A stretch of DNA of 64,000 nucleotides from Podospora pseudoanserina (GCF_035222485.1 NC_085924.1:2542001-2606000), one strand, 5' to 3'. Positions 46,188-56,725 are shown, counted from the first letter of the stretch. Numbers and translations: made by a program. Notes: generated by a model from the sequence alone, not told the origin.

Positions 46188-46925
46188 TGTTTGATGATTG
46201 GATACTGGTTAGTTCAGAAATTGACTTCATCAAAGGACTGGCGGATGGGATGGGACGAGCATCGTAAACTAACATGGAACTAGAATAGGTTGAAGAGTCT
46301 TAGAAGGACAAAGCAAGTTGGTCCCCTGCCTCTGTTCCATTGTTATGTCCTTGTGCACGGACCATGATATGCCCCTGAGCCCCTGACTCTGAGCCTCCTG
46401 GCTACCAGGACCCTTGAACCTATCTACTGTTAAGAGTTGAGAAAGCCGACAGGTCATTCTTCTGGATGTTCTTCGAACTGCAAATTATTATGCCGCGCCC
46501 TTCTTGGAAGTAGCTCAAGCTCGGTTTCGGATTCGGCATTCAGTTGTATTGCTAGCTTTGCTGCTTGTTGACTGGGGTTTGTGTAGGAACAATGCTTTGT
46601 GTTTTGAGCAGGGAATTCGAGAGAGCGCCTGACACCAGATGGTTTTGGTTGGAAGACTCTTTCTGAACCATGTGGTTAGTGCGCTAGGGGTTTACATGTC
46701 TGGCATGTTGTAGCTCATGTGGGAAAGGTGCCATGACAAGACCATGTGGGTGGAGCTGGCTGAAGGGGAGGAGAGTATATAATGAAGTAAAAAGTTCTTC
46801 TCCAAAACTAGTCGTACAAATCAATCTCTATAGCATATCTAACCTGTACCGTCAATGGGTTTTGCTGCGGCCAGCCGATCCTTATTCAGCTCTATCTTGA
46901 GACATCTTTAAATATTATTTACAGG
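46188..46925. other. Intergenic region with TATA box
   Basis: No gene. GTATATAATG at about 46775-46784 sits 145 bp before the next ATG and is a good TATA-box candidate for it. Confidence 0.45.
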
Positions 46926-47600
46926 ATGGACAAAACCAACGACAACCTCGCTGGCAAGGGCCCAACTCCCGTCAATCATTTCCCCGTATTTGACCCAACA
47001 AGAACTTATGTTATCGTAACCAACAGCTTTGATGAGCATAAGTGGCCAATTGGTTGTATCTGGCTGCATGGGCCTGAGTTAATGCAAAAGACTCAATGGC
47101 GTGAGCTCATTGACATTAGACAAGTAGTAAAAAGTCACCCACGCAATGCTCTCGACATGCTTTTTAACTCTTCTGTTTAGTACCACTGCCCGCACCTTGC
47201 TGACCATTCCCTATACTTGCACATCCCGGCCTCGATTGTTCAAGACCAGTTCCGCGTTGCCCCCTCCGAGTCTAACCATATCACAGGGGGATCCCCAGGA
47301 TATATTCCCTATCCCCATGTCTTCAGGGACTTTGAGCACTTCGCCAACTTGCAAACCTCAACTGATCGGCCTAAATATATCCGCCCTTTCATTCATCCAC
47401 TTGGCTTTTCCAACAACGGAAGACCGGGTATGGTTCGGCTGCTGTATCATCGTCCCCGTTCTGAGAGACGTGTTTGCGATGTGCTTTACCATCCGCCACA
47501 AACGATTGTCTTTGCTCAGGCAGACCTGATCAGTGGATATGTCTTGAATCACAAGGAGCAGTGGGATCTTGTGAGACGGTGCTCTAATATGCGTAGATGA
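46926..47600 (+). CDS. Hypothetical protein, one intron
   Basis: Proposed join(46926..47126, 47181..47600), about 206 aa. An in-frame TAG at 47178 looks like a disabling stop. It is preceded by a pyrimidine-rich tract (ctcttctgtttag), which is a good 3' splice site, and donors GTAGTA (47124) or GTAAAA (47127) both keep frame. The protein reads MDKTNDNLAGKG... RQVYHCPHLADHSLY ... MVRLLYHRPRSERRVCD ... WDLVRRCSNMRR. It has no recognised domain, signal peptide or membrane helix. A TATA box lies 145 bp upstream. The function is unknown. The exact donor is uncertain by one codon. Confidence 0.55.
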
Positions 47601-48364
47601 GTGTGTATGTAAGCAGTGTTTTGTTGCGTGGCACTGCCTGGGTAATTAGTCTTGTTTTCTGTATAGATCATTGGCTTGGGTGTATCCCCGTGGCCGGAAT
47701 ACGGCCGCGTGCCTTGTGTTTTCTTGTTGGCTATTCGTGACAATGAGCACGCAAGGTAGATAAAGAGAATCGAAACAGCCCTCAACCCACGCATAGACAT
47801 TAGGCTCGTTGTGTCACGGTCGGTTGGTTTACTGAGTCAAACCTAATGTAGTATCACACCTGGTTAACTAAAGCTATGCTAAAGGGGAAAGAAAAGCAAA
47901 GAGCTTTGATTGGCCAAGTCAGGGGATTTATGTGTGCAGGGCTGACACCACGTAGGGCTCCGCTTTGCTTTCTAGCCGGGCATGGTACACTCCCCCACCA
48001 CTTCACCATCACCCGCTCTTTCGCCATGACTGATTTCTCACATACTATCCTCAGTAATATCGGACGCAGAATCCTCATCCCCGATCTGTGCTTCGGAGTC
48101 TAGCTCCCCGGATTCGACTATGGGTCTGATGATCGCATCATCACCATGCGGCTCATTGTATTCCTGCATAGTAGGTGTGAGGTCACTGTCTTTCATCTTT
48201 TAAATTTTATGCTGGACGGGAGGTATCGTTGCAGAGTTTTCAAAATGCTGTTTGAGGAGTCGGTACAGTGGGAAGATCCGGACGTAGCTCAAGGCATCTT
48301 TCGAAACCTTCCATCGCATCACGCTGCTGATTACACTGGTTGTACTGATCGCAATGAAACAAGG
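47601..48364. other. Intergenic region left of the interrupted gene
   Basis: No supported gene. It may include the eroded 3' end of the interrupted TPR gene, but no motif beyond about 48365 is recognisable. Confidence 0.4.
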
Positions 48365-48508
48365 TCAGCAGAAAAGCTTGTGAACACACTTGGGGAATTT
48401 GAGCACCAGAACTCCTAAGTTATGCCGGTTTAACCACAAAGAAGGGTTCCGGTTTACCGACCGTGAAATAGTGTCCAGGGAGTCTCTAAATTGTTCAATA
48501 TTGTAATA

Positions 48509-48551
48509 ACGTATATTATAAGCGACTGACCCATATAAGCGAGTGACCCAC
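48509..48551 (+). repeat. E2 left terminal inverted repeat
   Basis: ACGTATATT plus two 17-bp units carrying ACCC after the GAGTG/GACTG core. The first unit has GACTG in place of GAGTG. Confidence 0.9.
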
Positions 48552-50325
48552 CTCCCACCACACCCTGACAAACCATCCTCAATTGCACCACATCAACACA
48601 AGGAATTAACTATAATTACATCAGAAACAGCTGAATCAGATGCTTCTGCAGCCTCCTGGCAAGTGCGCGCATTATGGCCAGGCTTACCGCATACACCACA
48701 GCACCGAACCTTCGTACGAGCCCCCTGCATTACTACTATCCGGCTGCGTTTCTTGCATTCCCTCCCCATCCACGGCCTTCTGATCCAGTAGATCCTGTGC
48801 CTCTTGTACAGTAAGTGACCCTCCAAGCCTCACACGTGTTTTTTTGGCTCTCCGGCGCTTACTTAGTGCCTCATTGGCCTTACGGAGCGAAGAGACCTCT
48901 GCACGAAGGAGAGCCACCTGGTGCATTATAGCCGTTGTACCCTTAGTAAGCTGGTCTACCGTAGCTAGCATTGAAGTTGGGGAGCTATTTTGATGGTTAG
49001 TAATGCGAGTCTTGATGAGCGTTGATTGTGAATTGGCTTCTCGAGGGTTATGTGGTGTCTGGGAGACCCAAGGTTGTGCAGTGCCGGGCCGTAAGTTTGG
49101 AGGTGTTGGCGTATAAAGCTTTATATCTAGCTTAGAAAGTACCCTTTTTGGATCGTACGGTATAAGGCCAGCACCCGTAAAGCCACCCTGTATATTCTTC
49201 TCTATTATAGAGGCGAAGAAGGCTTCGCGGAAGGCACAGAGGAACTCGAGCTTGCTTATGTGGTTGATATACATGCGCATTAAGTCCTCGATCTGGCGAC
49301 CGTACGCTTGTTTTAGCGGCCTAAAGCAGCCAACATCGAGTGGCTGGAGGAGGTGGGAGGAGTGTGGAGGTATATAGAGCGTAATAATGTTGTTTTGCTG
49401 GTAGTGGCGCTTGAATTCGGTCGAGTAGTGGCTTTCGTGGCCATCGAGGATTAGTAACCGGTATTTACCCTTTATACGGGACGCTGTGTGATAGTCGAAG
49501 TGCTTGATCTAATCTAGGCTTACCGGATTGGTAGTCTAGCTATTATCGGTGGTTGCGATGCGCTAGGTAGACGGTAGATTATACTTGGTATACTAGTTGG
49601 CGAGGTGGTATTGCGCGGCTAAAATGATAAAGGGAGGGATAGCCCGGCCGAGGGTATTAACTTCCTGGATTACCGTTACCCATTCGCGGTTACTAGGCTA
49701 GGCTAGTTTTGCCTTACTAAGGCCGTCCGAGGTTATAATTATTATGCCCGCGAAGATAATACCTATTATGAATCCAATTTCGTCGAAGTTATAGATATCG
49801 TTATCTATAATACCGTACTTGGCTTTAGTGTTCCGTACGAGCGTAAACCACTCGGTAATGACTTTTGGATCCTCGCACTTAGCCCTTTAGTAGTCGTATC
49901 TACGCGTAAAACGCGTACGGAGCTGTGGCTGGCGTTTAACGAAGTTGTGTGCCCAGAGCTTGCTAACAGGGTGCGCGTCGCGTACGCGTAGCAGTTGGTT
50001 GGCCATATCTTCTACACCACGTAATCTTGGTGGAAAAGCTCGCGCATATAGCTCAATAACGTATTGAACAATAGCATCCTCTTTAGATTGAGTGAGCTTT
50101 TTCGATTTGGGCGTAGTATCGCGTCGTGCAGGCCGGCCAGCGCGCCGACGCCCTAGAGTCTTACGATCGACTCTATAGATCTTAGCTGCGGCTCGTTCGC
50201 TTAGATTCTTGTCGTTTTGAAGCGCTTGGAGGGCTAAGATTATGTGGGCTTTATTTGAATTAGAAGGCATTTTGGATGGTTGAGGAAATTGTTGTTGAGT
50301 GCGAAGGTGTCATGTCACGAAGGAA

Positions 50326-50368
50326 GTGGGTCACTCGCTTATATGGGTCACTCGCTTATAATATACGT
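50326..50368 (-). repeat. E2 right terminal inverted repeat
   Basis: ACGTATATT plus two 17-bp units, both with ACCC. It shares the T at position 6 with the left end, unlike E1 and E3. Confidence 0.9.
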
Positions 50369-50370
50369 TA

Positions 50371-50413
50371 ACGTACATTATAAGCGAGTGAAACAGATAA
50401 GCGAGTGAAACAC
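50371..50413 (+). repeat. E3 left terminal inverted repeat
   Basis: ACGTACATT plus two 17-bp units with AAAC after GAGTG. Confidence 0.9.
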
Positions 50414-52189
50414 TTTCCACCGCGTCGCATATCCTCTACCCTTAACCTTGAATTCTTCCACAACGAACTATGGCTTTACCTTCCTACGAGGCCAGAATTA
50501 ATCTTGCACTTGAAGCTCTCCAAAATGACCATACTCTTGGTCTTCGGGCTGCAGCGAAGATCTATAGCGTTAGCCCCGCGACACTTATGCGACGACGCGA
50601 CGGCAGGCCTGCACGACGCGATACTACGCCCAATTCGAGAAAGCTTACGCAATTAGAAGAGGATGCTATTGTTTAATATATTATTGAGCTATGTGCGCGA
50701 GCTTTTCCACTAAGATTGCGTAGTGTGGAAGATATAGCTAACTAACTACTACGCGTACGCGACGCGCCCCCTGTTGGTAAGCTCTGGGCATATAACTTTG
50801 TTAAACGCTAGCCATAGCTCCGTATGCGTTTTACGCGTAGATATGACTACTAGAGGGCTAAGTGCGAGGATCTAAAGGTTATTGCCGAGTGGTTTGCGCT
50901 CGTACGGAACACTAAGGCTAAGTACGGTATTGTAGATAACGATATCTATAACTTCGACGAGACTGGGTTTATGATAGGTATTATTTTCGTAGGTATGGTA
51001 GTTATAACCTCGGACGGCCTTAGTAAGGCGAAATTAGCCCAGCCTAGTAACCGCGAATGGGCAACGGTAATCTAGGGAGTTAATGCCCTCGGTTGGGCCA
51101 TCCCTCCTTTTATTATTTTAGCCGCGTAGTACTACTTTGGTAACTGGTATACCGAGTGTAATCTACCGTCTACCTGGCGCATCGTAATTACCGATAATGG
51201 CTGGACTACTAATCCGGTAGACCTAGATTGGATTAAGTACTTCGATTACTATACGGCGCCCCGGATAAAGGGCAAATACCGGTTGTTGATCCTCGATGGC
51301 CACGAAAGCCACTACTCGACTGAATTCGAGCGCTACTGCCAGTAGAATAATATTATTACGCTCTGTATGCCTCTGTATTTTTCATATTACTTCTAGCCAC
51401 TCGATATCGGCTGCTTTGGGCCATTGAAGCAAGCGTACGGCCGCCAGATCGAGGACTTGATGCGCATACATATCAACCACGTAAGCAAGCTCGAGTTCCT
51501 CTGTGCCTTCCGCAAGGCCTCCTTCGCCTCTATAACGGAGAAGAATATATAGGGTAGCTTTGCGGGTGCTGGCCTTGTGCTATACGATCCAGAGAGGGTG
51601 CTTTCTAAGCTGGATATAAAGCTTCGTACGCCAACACCCCTATCCTTAAGGCCGGGTACGGTACTCTCTTGGCTCTCCCAAACACTACACAACCCTCGAG
51701 AAGCTACCTCACAGTCAGAGCTTATTAAAACTCGGATATCAAACCACCAGGGTAGCTCTCCAATATCTATGTTGACTGCTGTGGATCGATTAGCTAAAGG
51801 TACAATGACTGTGATGCACGAGGTGGCTCTTCTACGTATGGAGCTCTCGGCACTGCGAAAGGCCAATGAGGCACTTAGTAAGAGACGGAGAGCCAAAAAA
51901 ACACGTGTGAGGCTTGGAGGGTCACTTACCGTACAAGAGGCACAGGATCTACTGGATCAGAAGGCTGTAGGCGAGCAGGTAATCCAGGAAAATCGACAAA
52001 GTGGTGGTAGTACAGGGGGGTCTCGTACGAAGACTCAGTGCTGTGGTGTATGCGGCAAGCCTGGCCATAATGCGCGCACTTGCCAGGAGGCTGCAGATGC
52101 CTCAGACTCAGCTGTTTCTGATGTTATTATAGTTGGTTCTTAATATTGTTGTATAGCAATCGAGGTTAGTTGTGGTAGACTGGTGGAAA

Positions 52190-52249
52190 GTGTTTCACTC
52201 GCTTATCTGTTTCACTCGCTTATCTGTTTCACTCGCTTATAATGTACGT
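52190..52249 (-). repeat. E3 right terminal inverted repeat, three units
   Basis: ACGTACATT plus three 17-bp units with AAAC, one more than at the left end. Confidence 0.9.
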
Positions 52250-54808
52250 TATAATATTCCAACAGTTACCCAGATTTCAGGGGCCCGTGGTTTGCGACAT
52301 ACAGCTTGCTGTAGGCTCTCATAGCTTCCACGGTAATCATTCATGGCCATCTGTGCCCTGCCTAACAAGTACCAATAATCAGCAACAGAGGGATTTGCCA
52401 TAATTAAGACATTAGTGATAATCCTATTGCTCTGGACTCGGCAAGTTAAGGTATTGGATACCTGAATTGACAGCTGCTTGGAAGCAACGTTTCGCTTCAC
52501 GGGGACCTCCAAGGCGCTCTGGGTCTTCCTCCCATGCAATAAAATGATGCAGACCGATAAAAGCATTGGCAGCCGCATCGGTGCTATCCGCTGTTAGCCT
52601 AGACAGAGCTTCATCCATGTCGCGGACAGGTTCGGCCGGTTCAGAGATGTGGACTCGAAGAAAGTGCTGCAATTCTTGAGCACGTTGCATCAGGGGTAGC
52701 TGCGGCCCCCCACGATTTTGGATAGTACCACTGACTGGTAAACCACCGGGGACCTCGTCAGAGTTCTGCGTCCAGCCTACCAACTTGATAGCGCGACTGC
52801 CCTCCTTATTTGACGATGCCTGGCGCCTACAGACGGAGCTGAAATAGGACTTGGTTATTATCGCTGATCAAGACGGGGAGGTAACAGACGACTTACCATG
52901 TCCCCGCACGGTCACCTTTTGCGATCTCACCAACACACCCAGGAAATGGGCATTTTTTGGCGTGAGCATTCTTCCCAGTGTTCGCCCGAGATACCACCAT
53001 GGCTTGTTGGATATGGATGTCCCTTTTGATGAAGGCATGCCAGTTATATTCATCAACTCTCATGCCACTTGTCGCGAAGGTGATAACAAATTGGCCGTTG
53101 ATGACTCTTTGAAGCCCAGGTCTCCCTGCAAAGATTACGTGCTGAAGCATGTTGCCGAAGGACCGCTTTTAATTAATACAAAATGCGGACACCTTACACT
53201 GGATAACTCACATTCCATGACCTGCAGGCTTGAAGTGGCAAGCCCCACGTGTCGCCCAGAGCGTCGTCCCGGCGGACGACATCAACGTCAACATGGCGCG
53301 GAATAGCCTCAATAGCTTGAACGACGCGTTTCATTTGGTTGGCGATGTGAAGTAGTAAAAGCGTATTCCGCCCAATTGCCTCCAGCATCTCCTTGGAACA
53401 TGTTGCTAGACTAGGCTGGGTGTCAGAGAAAGCCACAGGTCTCGGGAAGTGCTCAGCATTACAAAATGAAGAGCTCTCGGATATCTTTTATCAACACCGC
53501 AAGTCTCTTCACCGCCCGGCCTATGGCATCCGCGTGGCGTTGAGCCATGGTCCATGACTTGCTCGTTGCGGTGGACAACTGCTCCATGTGCTTGGTCACA
53601 GCTTCCAGCCCTCTACGGACTGTCTGAGCTTCTTGGGATTGTTTTGTCGCTTGGGTGGCTGTGAGTGATTGAAGATCTGCGATGGCCTTTGGGGTTGCCG
53701 CAACAATGGTAAAAATGGACGATGTCTGCCGCATGAGAGCGCTCGAGTGCTTCTCGACAAGAGCGGCTTGGGCGTTTCCAGCATGTTCAACCTCCGAGGA
53801 GAGCCTCTTGATCTGACCACTGCGACGATTAGCTCATATAGTCACTCCAGATCGATTCTTATAACACAAATAACCTACAGCTGCTGTGTGCTAAGTAACA
53901 TGTTGATGGCCAACATCTTGGATAGAATAGTCGTGCGAAGCCCATCGATGTTCTTTATGCGATATCATGGACCAATGGAGTCGAGTTCCAATGCTGGCAA
54001 GGCTCCGTGTAGTTCGAAAGTGGCCGAGACTGCCCTCCTTCGCCCTCATTTTGTCCGCCATGGCCTGGAGGGGAATGAGGTAGTGCATGCCAATCGCGCC
54101 GATCTTGCCGATATTTCGGCACTCATCATCGTTGGAGGGCCGAAATTGGGAGGCATGTCGCAGGGTGCTGCTGAGGAGGTCAAGTTCAATGCTCAGCTGT
54201 TGGAAATGAGCGGGCGCATCCTTGTAGTTGCGGAGCTCTAGGACAACCCGTTCGAAGAGGCCCAGCACGGCGATGATCTCGCTCACAGATGCCCGCTGTT
54301 GTCGGCACAAACCCGGAGCGTTGATTCTTCTACTGCGTAGATGGCGAGTTCAAGGTCTACCAGATACCTTACCCCACCTCTGCCTTGAGCGGAATTGATC
54401 AGGTTTGACAAGCTGTGGGGCACCATACAAATGGCCCGGGTTTTTACCAGACCCACACCTATTTGCTTTCAAGGTCGGGTTTCCTATTTGTTTACTTTTA
54501 AACTGAATAACCAACAACTGATTACTGTATCACCAATTTGTCTACCATTTTGGCCATTTTGGCCTCACTTTCGCAGCCAGTGATTTGCCTAGGCCACCAG
54601 CCCAACACAAGCAATGTGCGCGGACAGACGCGGATATAGTCAGACCCTGACCACCAATGAACAGAGAGTATCAGGGTAGGATGCAGTTCGCGCAGATGGA
54701 TAGGTAATTCAGTCACGGCTAGCCTGTGAAACTATGGACGATGTTGCTACCGAGGTAGCACACTAAATCGCTCTCCACCCCAAAGCACAGAGTACCAGAA
54801 CTAGGCAC

Positions 54809-55436
54809 CTAGAAACCCTTGGGTCCGCAGTATTGCTTCTTGCGCCACACCAGGTACAGATAGTCGCCGCCACGATCCTTGTTGATGTCACCCGTCATGC
54901 TGTCCCAGCCATCCGGGGGGCTGTGCTGAGCGTCACCGGTTCTCCAAAGAGCAACATCGGTAACAAAGCTGGTGAAACAAGAAAGGAGAGTCGTTAGCTA
55001 CTATCCAGGAAAACAAGCACGGGCTCCCAGGATTCGAAACAACTCACTGAGTGGCATCCATATTGTTGGACCATGAGAAGTAGCGGTAGTCACCGCCGGC
55101 ACCCTTGGCAAGGTCGTCATTGCGGTTGCCGTCGGGGCTGCCGCGGATGTCGGTCCAGAAATTGTCGACCATCATCTTGGGCCTGGGCGCGCGCTTGGGG
55201 ACGAGCCAGACGTACTCGCCTCCAAAGCCCTTGTTGATGTCGGCGGATTGGCCGTTGATCTCGTTGATGGAGTCACCGGGCTTGTTCTCGCCGTAGTGAG
55301 TCTGTTTTTGATCAGGTGTTAGTTCTAGGGGGATTCTACGGAGGACTGGGTGTGCACCTACCTCAAACCAGGAGAAGAACTCTCCGTAGTTGCGGGTGGA
55401 CCCGGGGGGATCGCTGTGGGTAGACTCAGAAGGCAT
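54809..55436 (-). CDS. Triple-repeat DxNKGxGG protein (MABP/beta-prism-like)
   Basis: Proposed complement(join(54809..54968, 55048..55301, 55362..55436)), 162 aa, with donors GTAGGT and GTGAGT. Three internal repeats each end in a variant of the same motif: DINKGFGGEYVWLV, DLAKGAGGDYRYFSW and DINKDRGGDYLYLVW. Two of them are preceded by a Trp-containing strand and a short loop (FWTDIRGSPDG, LWRTGDAQHSPPDG). The pattern recalls the MABP/beta-prism repeat (a membrane-binding fold with pseudo-threefold symmetry), but the match was made by eye. There is no signal peptide and no membrane helix. A TATA-like GATATAAGG lies about 115 bp upstream. Possible roles are lipid or glycan binding. The neighbouring genes give no pathway. 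Confidence 0.7.
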
Positions 55437-56306
55437 CTTGAGTGATCGTGTTAGAAGTTAATCTTATGGGTTTGGAATGGTGTGTCAGGAAGAATTGTGT
55501 GAGCGATGATGTTCAGGAGATGCTGGGAATGTTGGAAACACAAGCATCCTTATATCTTCATCCCGAACACAACTGCACTGCCATCTTCAATTCCCATCGC
55601 CAATGTTGTTCTCCTCGTGTGGTTCAGTTGTTGGTGTACGTACCCAGGGTGAGAAGGTGTTGATTCTAGACCTGGTTGCGTTTCTGTCTAGCAGGGCTGG
55701 AGAGGGTGGTGAACAGCTTGTAGCCAGCTCAGGCTCTTGTTTTGGGCTTAGCCTCGAGGGAGTGGCGTAGCTGAAGCACAAAACCCAGACGTCACTGCGG
55801 AGTGGCCAATCACATCCACAAACACTACGACAACAAGGACATAATGCATATTTGTAAGTGGTTGGACATCATTGCATTATTCAGATACTCGAAAGGAGCT
55901 ATTGAAATGTTATATATGCTCCCAGGTGCCTACGGTCGTGATAACTCATGCAGCCGGTGTGCAGGTGAAGGGTTACCTAGTTCTCGCCGCATCAGAACTC
56001 CCGAAGGCATTCCCGAATCCCGTCCAAAGGCCAGGAGATGAGCACCAACGCGTTAGGGCTGGACTGTGGATGGCTGAATGGTGTTCTAGACCGGAGTCCT
56101 TCTTGTGGAAAGAACGAAAACTAACTACGTGGCAATGACCTTCCGAAATTGAGAAACTCAATGAAGCAAGATATCAGTAGGTTTTCAGCGAATGTGTGAA
56201 TTTCCAATTCCCATCTTGAATGACGTCTGAAGGAATCAAGGCAATGGATTACGCCCTCATGCTGAAGATTTTGTCAGATTCTATTTCATGCTTACCTAGG
56301 TACCAA
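55437..56306. other. Intergenic region
   Basis: Promoter side of the triple-repeat gene. No other gene was recognised. Confidence 0.4.
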
Positions 56307-56725
56307 CTACAGAATTTGGCATGTGTTGTAGGCAGGGTCGGAAGAGCCAGGGAAGGTGACTTGGACGTAGAAATTTTGGTCGTTGAAAGGGCTTGCCGTA
56401 AATGCCGGGGCCTTAAGCTAGTATTTAGCTAGACCTTGTCCCCACGGCGAATCTTGCCCGAGACGCCTTTGTCGTTCTTCAGAATGCCACAGCCGTGTGC
56501 AGAGCCAGCCGCTGCCTCAAAAGGCTCACCACCCTTGCCGATACAGAGGTCGTTCACGCCCTTGTCACAGGCGTTGGGGTTGTCAGCAGAGGCGCTGTGC
56601 CACCAGTACAGGGGGAAGCTGCAGTGGTTGTGGACTTGAACCAAGTCGGCAGCGGAGGCGGACTGGGTGAGGGGGCCGAGTGTATCGGCCAGGCTGGCTA
56701 GAAGGAAGTTGGTAAAGGAATGCAT
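56307..56725 (-). CDS. Small secreted Bys1-like protein, 3' end uncertain
   Basis: The open frame from ATG 56725 to a TAG at 56429 codes 98 aa. A hydrophobic start (MHSFTNFLLASLADTLG) looks like a signal peptide. VQVHNHCSFPLYWWH is close to the start of Bys1/thaumatin-like secreted fungal proteins, with further Cys in NACDKG, DLCIG and HGCGI. Family members normally continue with a strand-rich half. Here such a segment (AFTASPFNDQNFYVQV ... DPAYNTCQIL, stop at 56307-56309) exists in another frame just after the TAG. No normal-length intron links them, so either the gene is truncated or the sequence carries an indel. A TATA box (TATATATA) lies about 70 bp upstream. Confidence 0.55.

Larger units (their letters stand above)
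48509..50368 (-). mobile_element. E2: pogo/Fot1-type DNA transposon, inactivated
   Basis: The element is 1860 bp with TA on both sides (48507-48508, 50369-50370). The transposase starts at 50270 on the minus strand: MPSNSNKAHIILALQAL, then HTH with recognition part YRVDRKTLGRRRAG. It is open for 127 codons to a TAG where CAG is expected. The core repeats the E1 motifs but carries many C-to-T type changes and stops from 49300 to 49890. The C-terminal 200 codons (48684-49280) are open again and over 90% alike to E1. The zinc knuckle (CCGVCGKPGHNARTC) is one frame off, exactly as in E1. The right end touches E3 through a shared TA. The pair lies inside a host TPR gene. Confidence 0.9.
50371..52249 (+). 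mobile_element. E3: pogo/Fot1-type DNA transposon, inactivated
   Basis: The element is 1879 bp with TA at 50369-50370 (shared with E2) and 52250-52251. The transposase reads on the plus strand from 50470: MALPSYEARINLALEAL, HTH with recognition part YSVSPATLMRRRDG, then GRPARRDTTP as in E1/E2. Catalytic aspartates lie in NFDETGF (about 50955), LDGHES (51295) and PLDIG (51403), with 35 residues between the last two (DD35D). Stops interrupt it repeatedly, almost all TAG/TAA where CAG/CAA occurs in E1 or E2, a RIP-like pattern. The C-terminus (51577-52143) is open and, unlike E1/E2, keeps the zinc knuckle CCGVCGKPGHNARTC in frame. Confidence 0.9.
48365..54426 (-). pseudogene. Multi-exon helical/Cys4/TPR host gene interrupted by E2 and E3
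   Basis: Likely start is ATG at 54426 (MVPHSLSNLINSAQGRGG, then a GTAAGG donor). Next comes RASVSEIIAVLGLFERVVLE, the N-terminal helical domain of a large ascomycete family, down to LHWSMISHK. There a one-base shift moves the frame to IDGLRTTILSKMLAINML. Later exons read QIKRLSSEVEHAG, SKEMLEAIGRNTLLLLHIA, VINGQFVITFATSG and a Cys4 motif (CPFPGC ... CSVC), with good introns between. A TPR region follows (NPSVADYWYLLGRAQMAM, APEIWVTVGIL). Its intron near 52400 has a branch CACTAAT but GG where AG is expected. E2 and E3 sit in the next TPR codon. YYNIEQFRDSLD resumes at 48508, and the frame ends in drift. Its original role is unknown. Confidence 0.7.

Noticed and set aside
47175-47180. In-frame TAG splitting the 46926-47600 gene, at first taken as a pseudogene stop
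   Set aside because: It forms the 3' end of a convincing intron (pyrimidine tract plus TAG), and both nearby donors keep frame.
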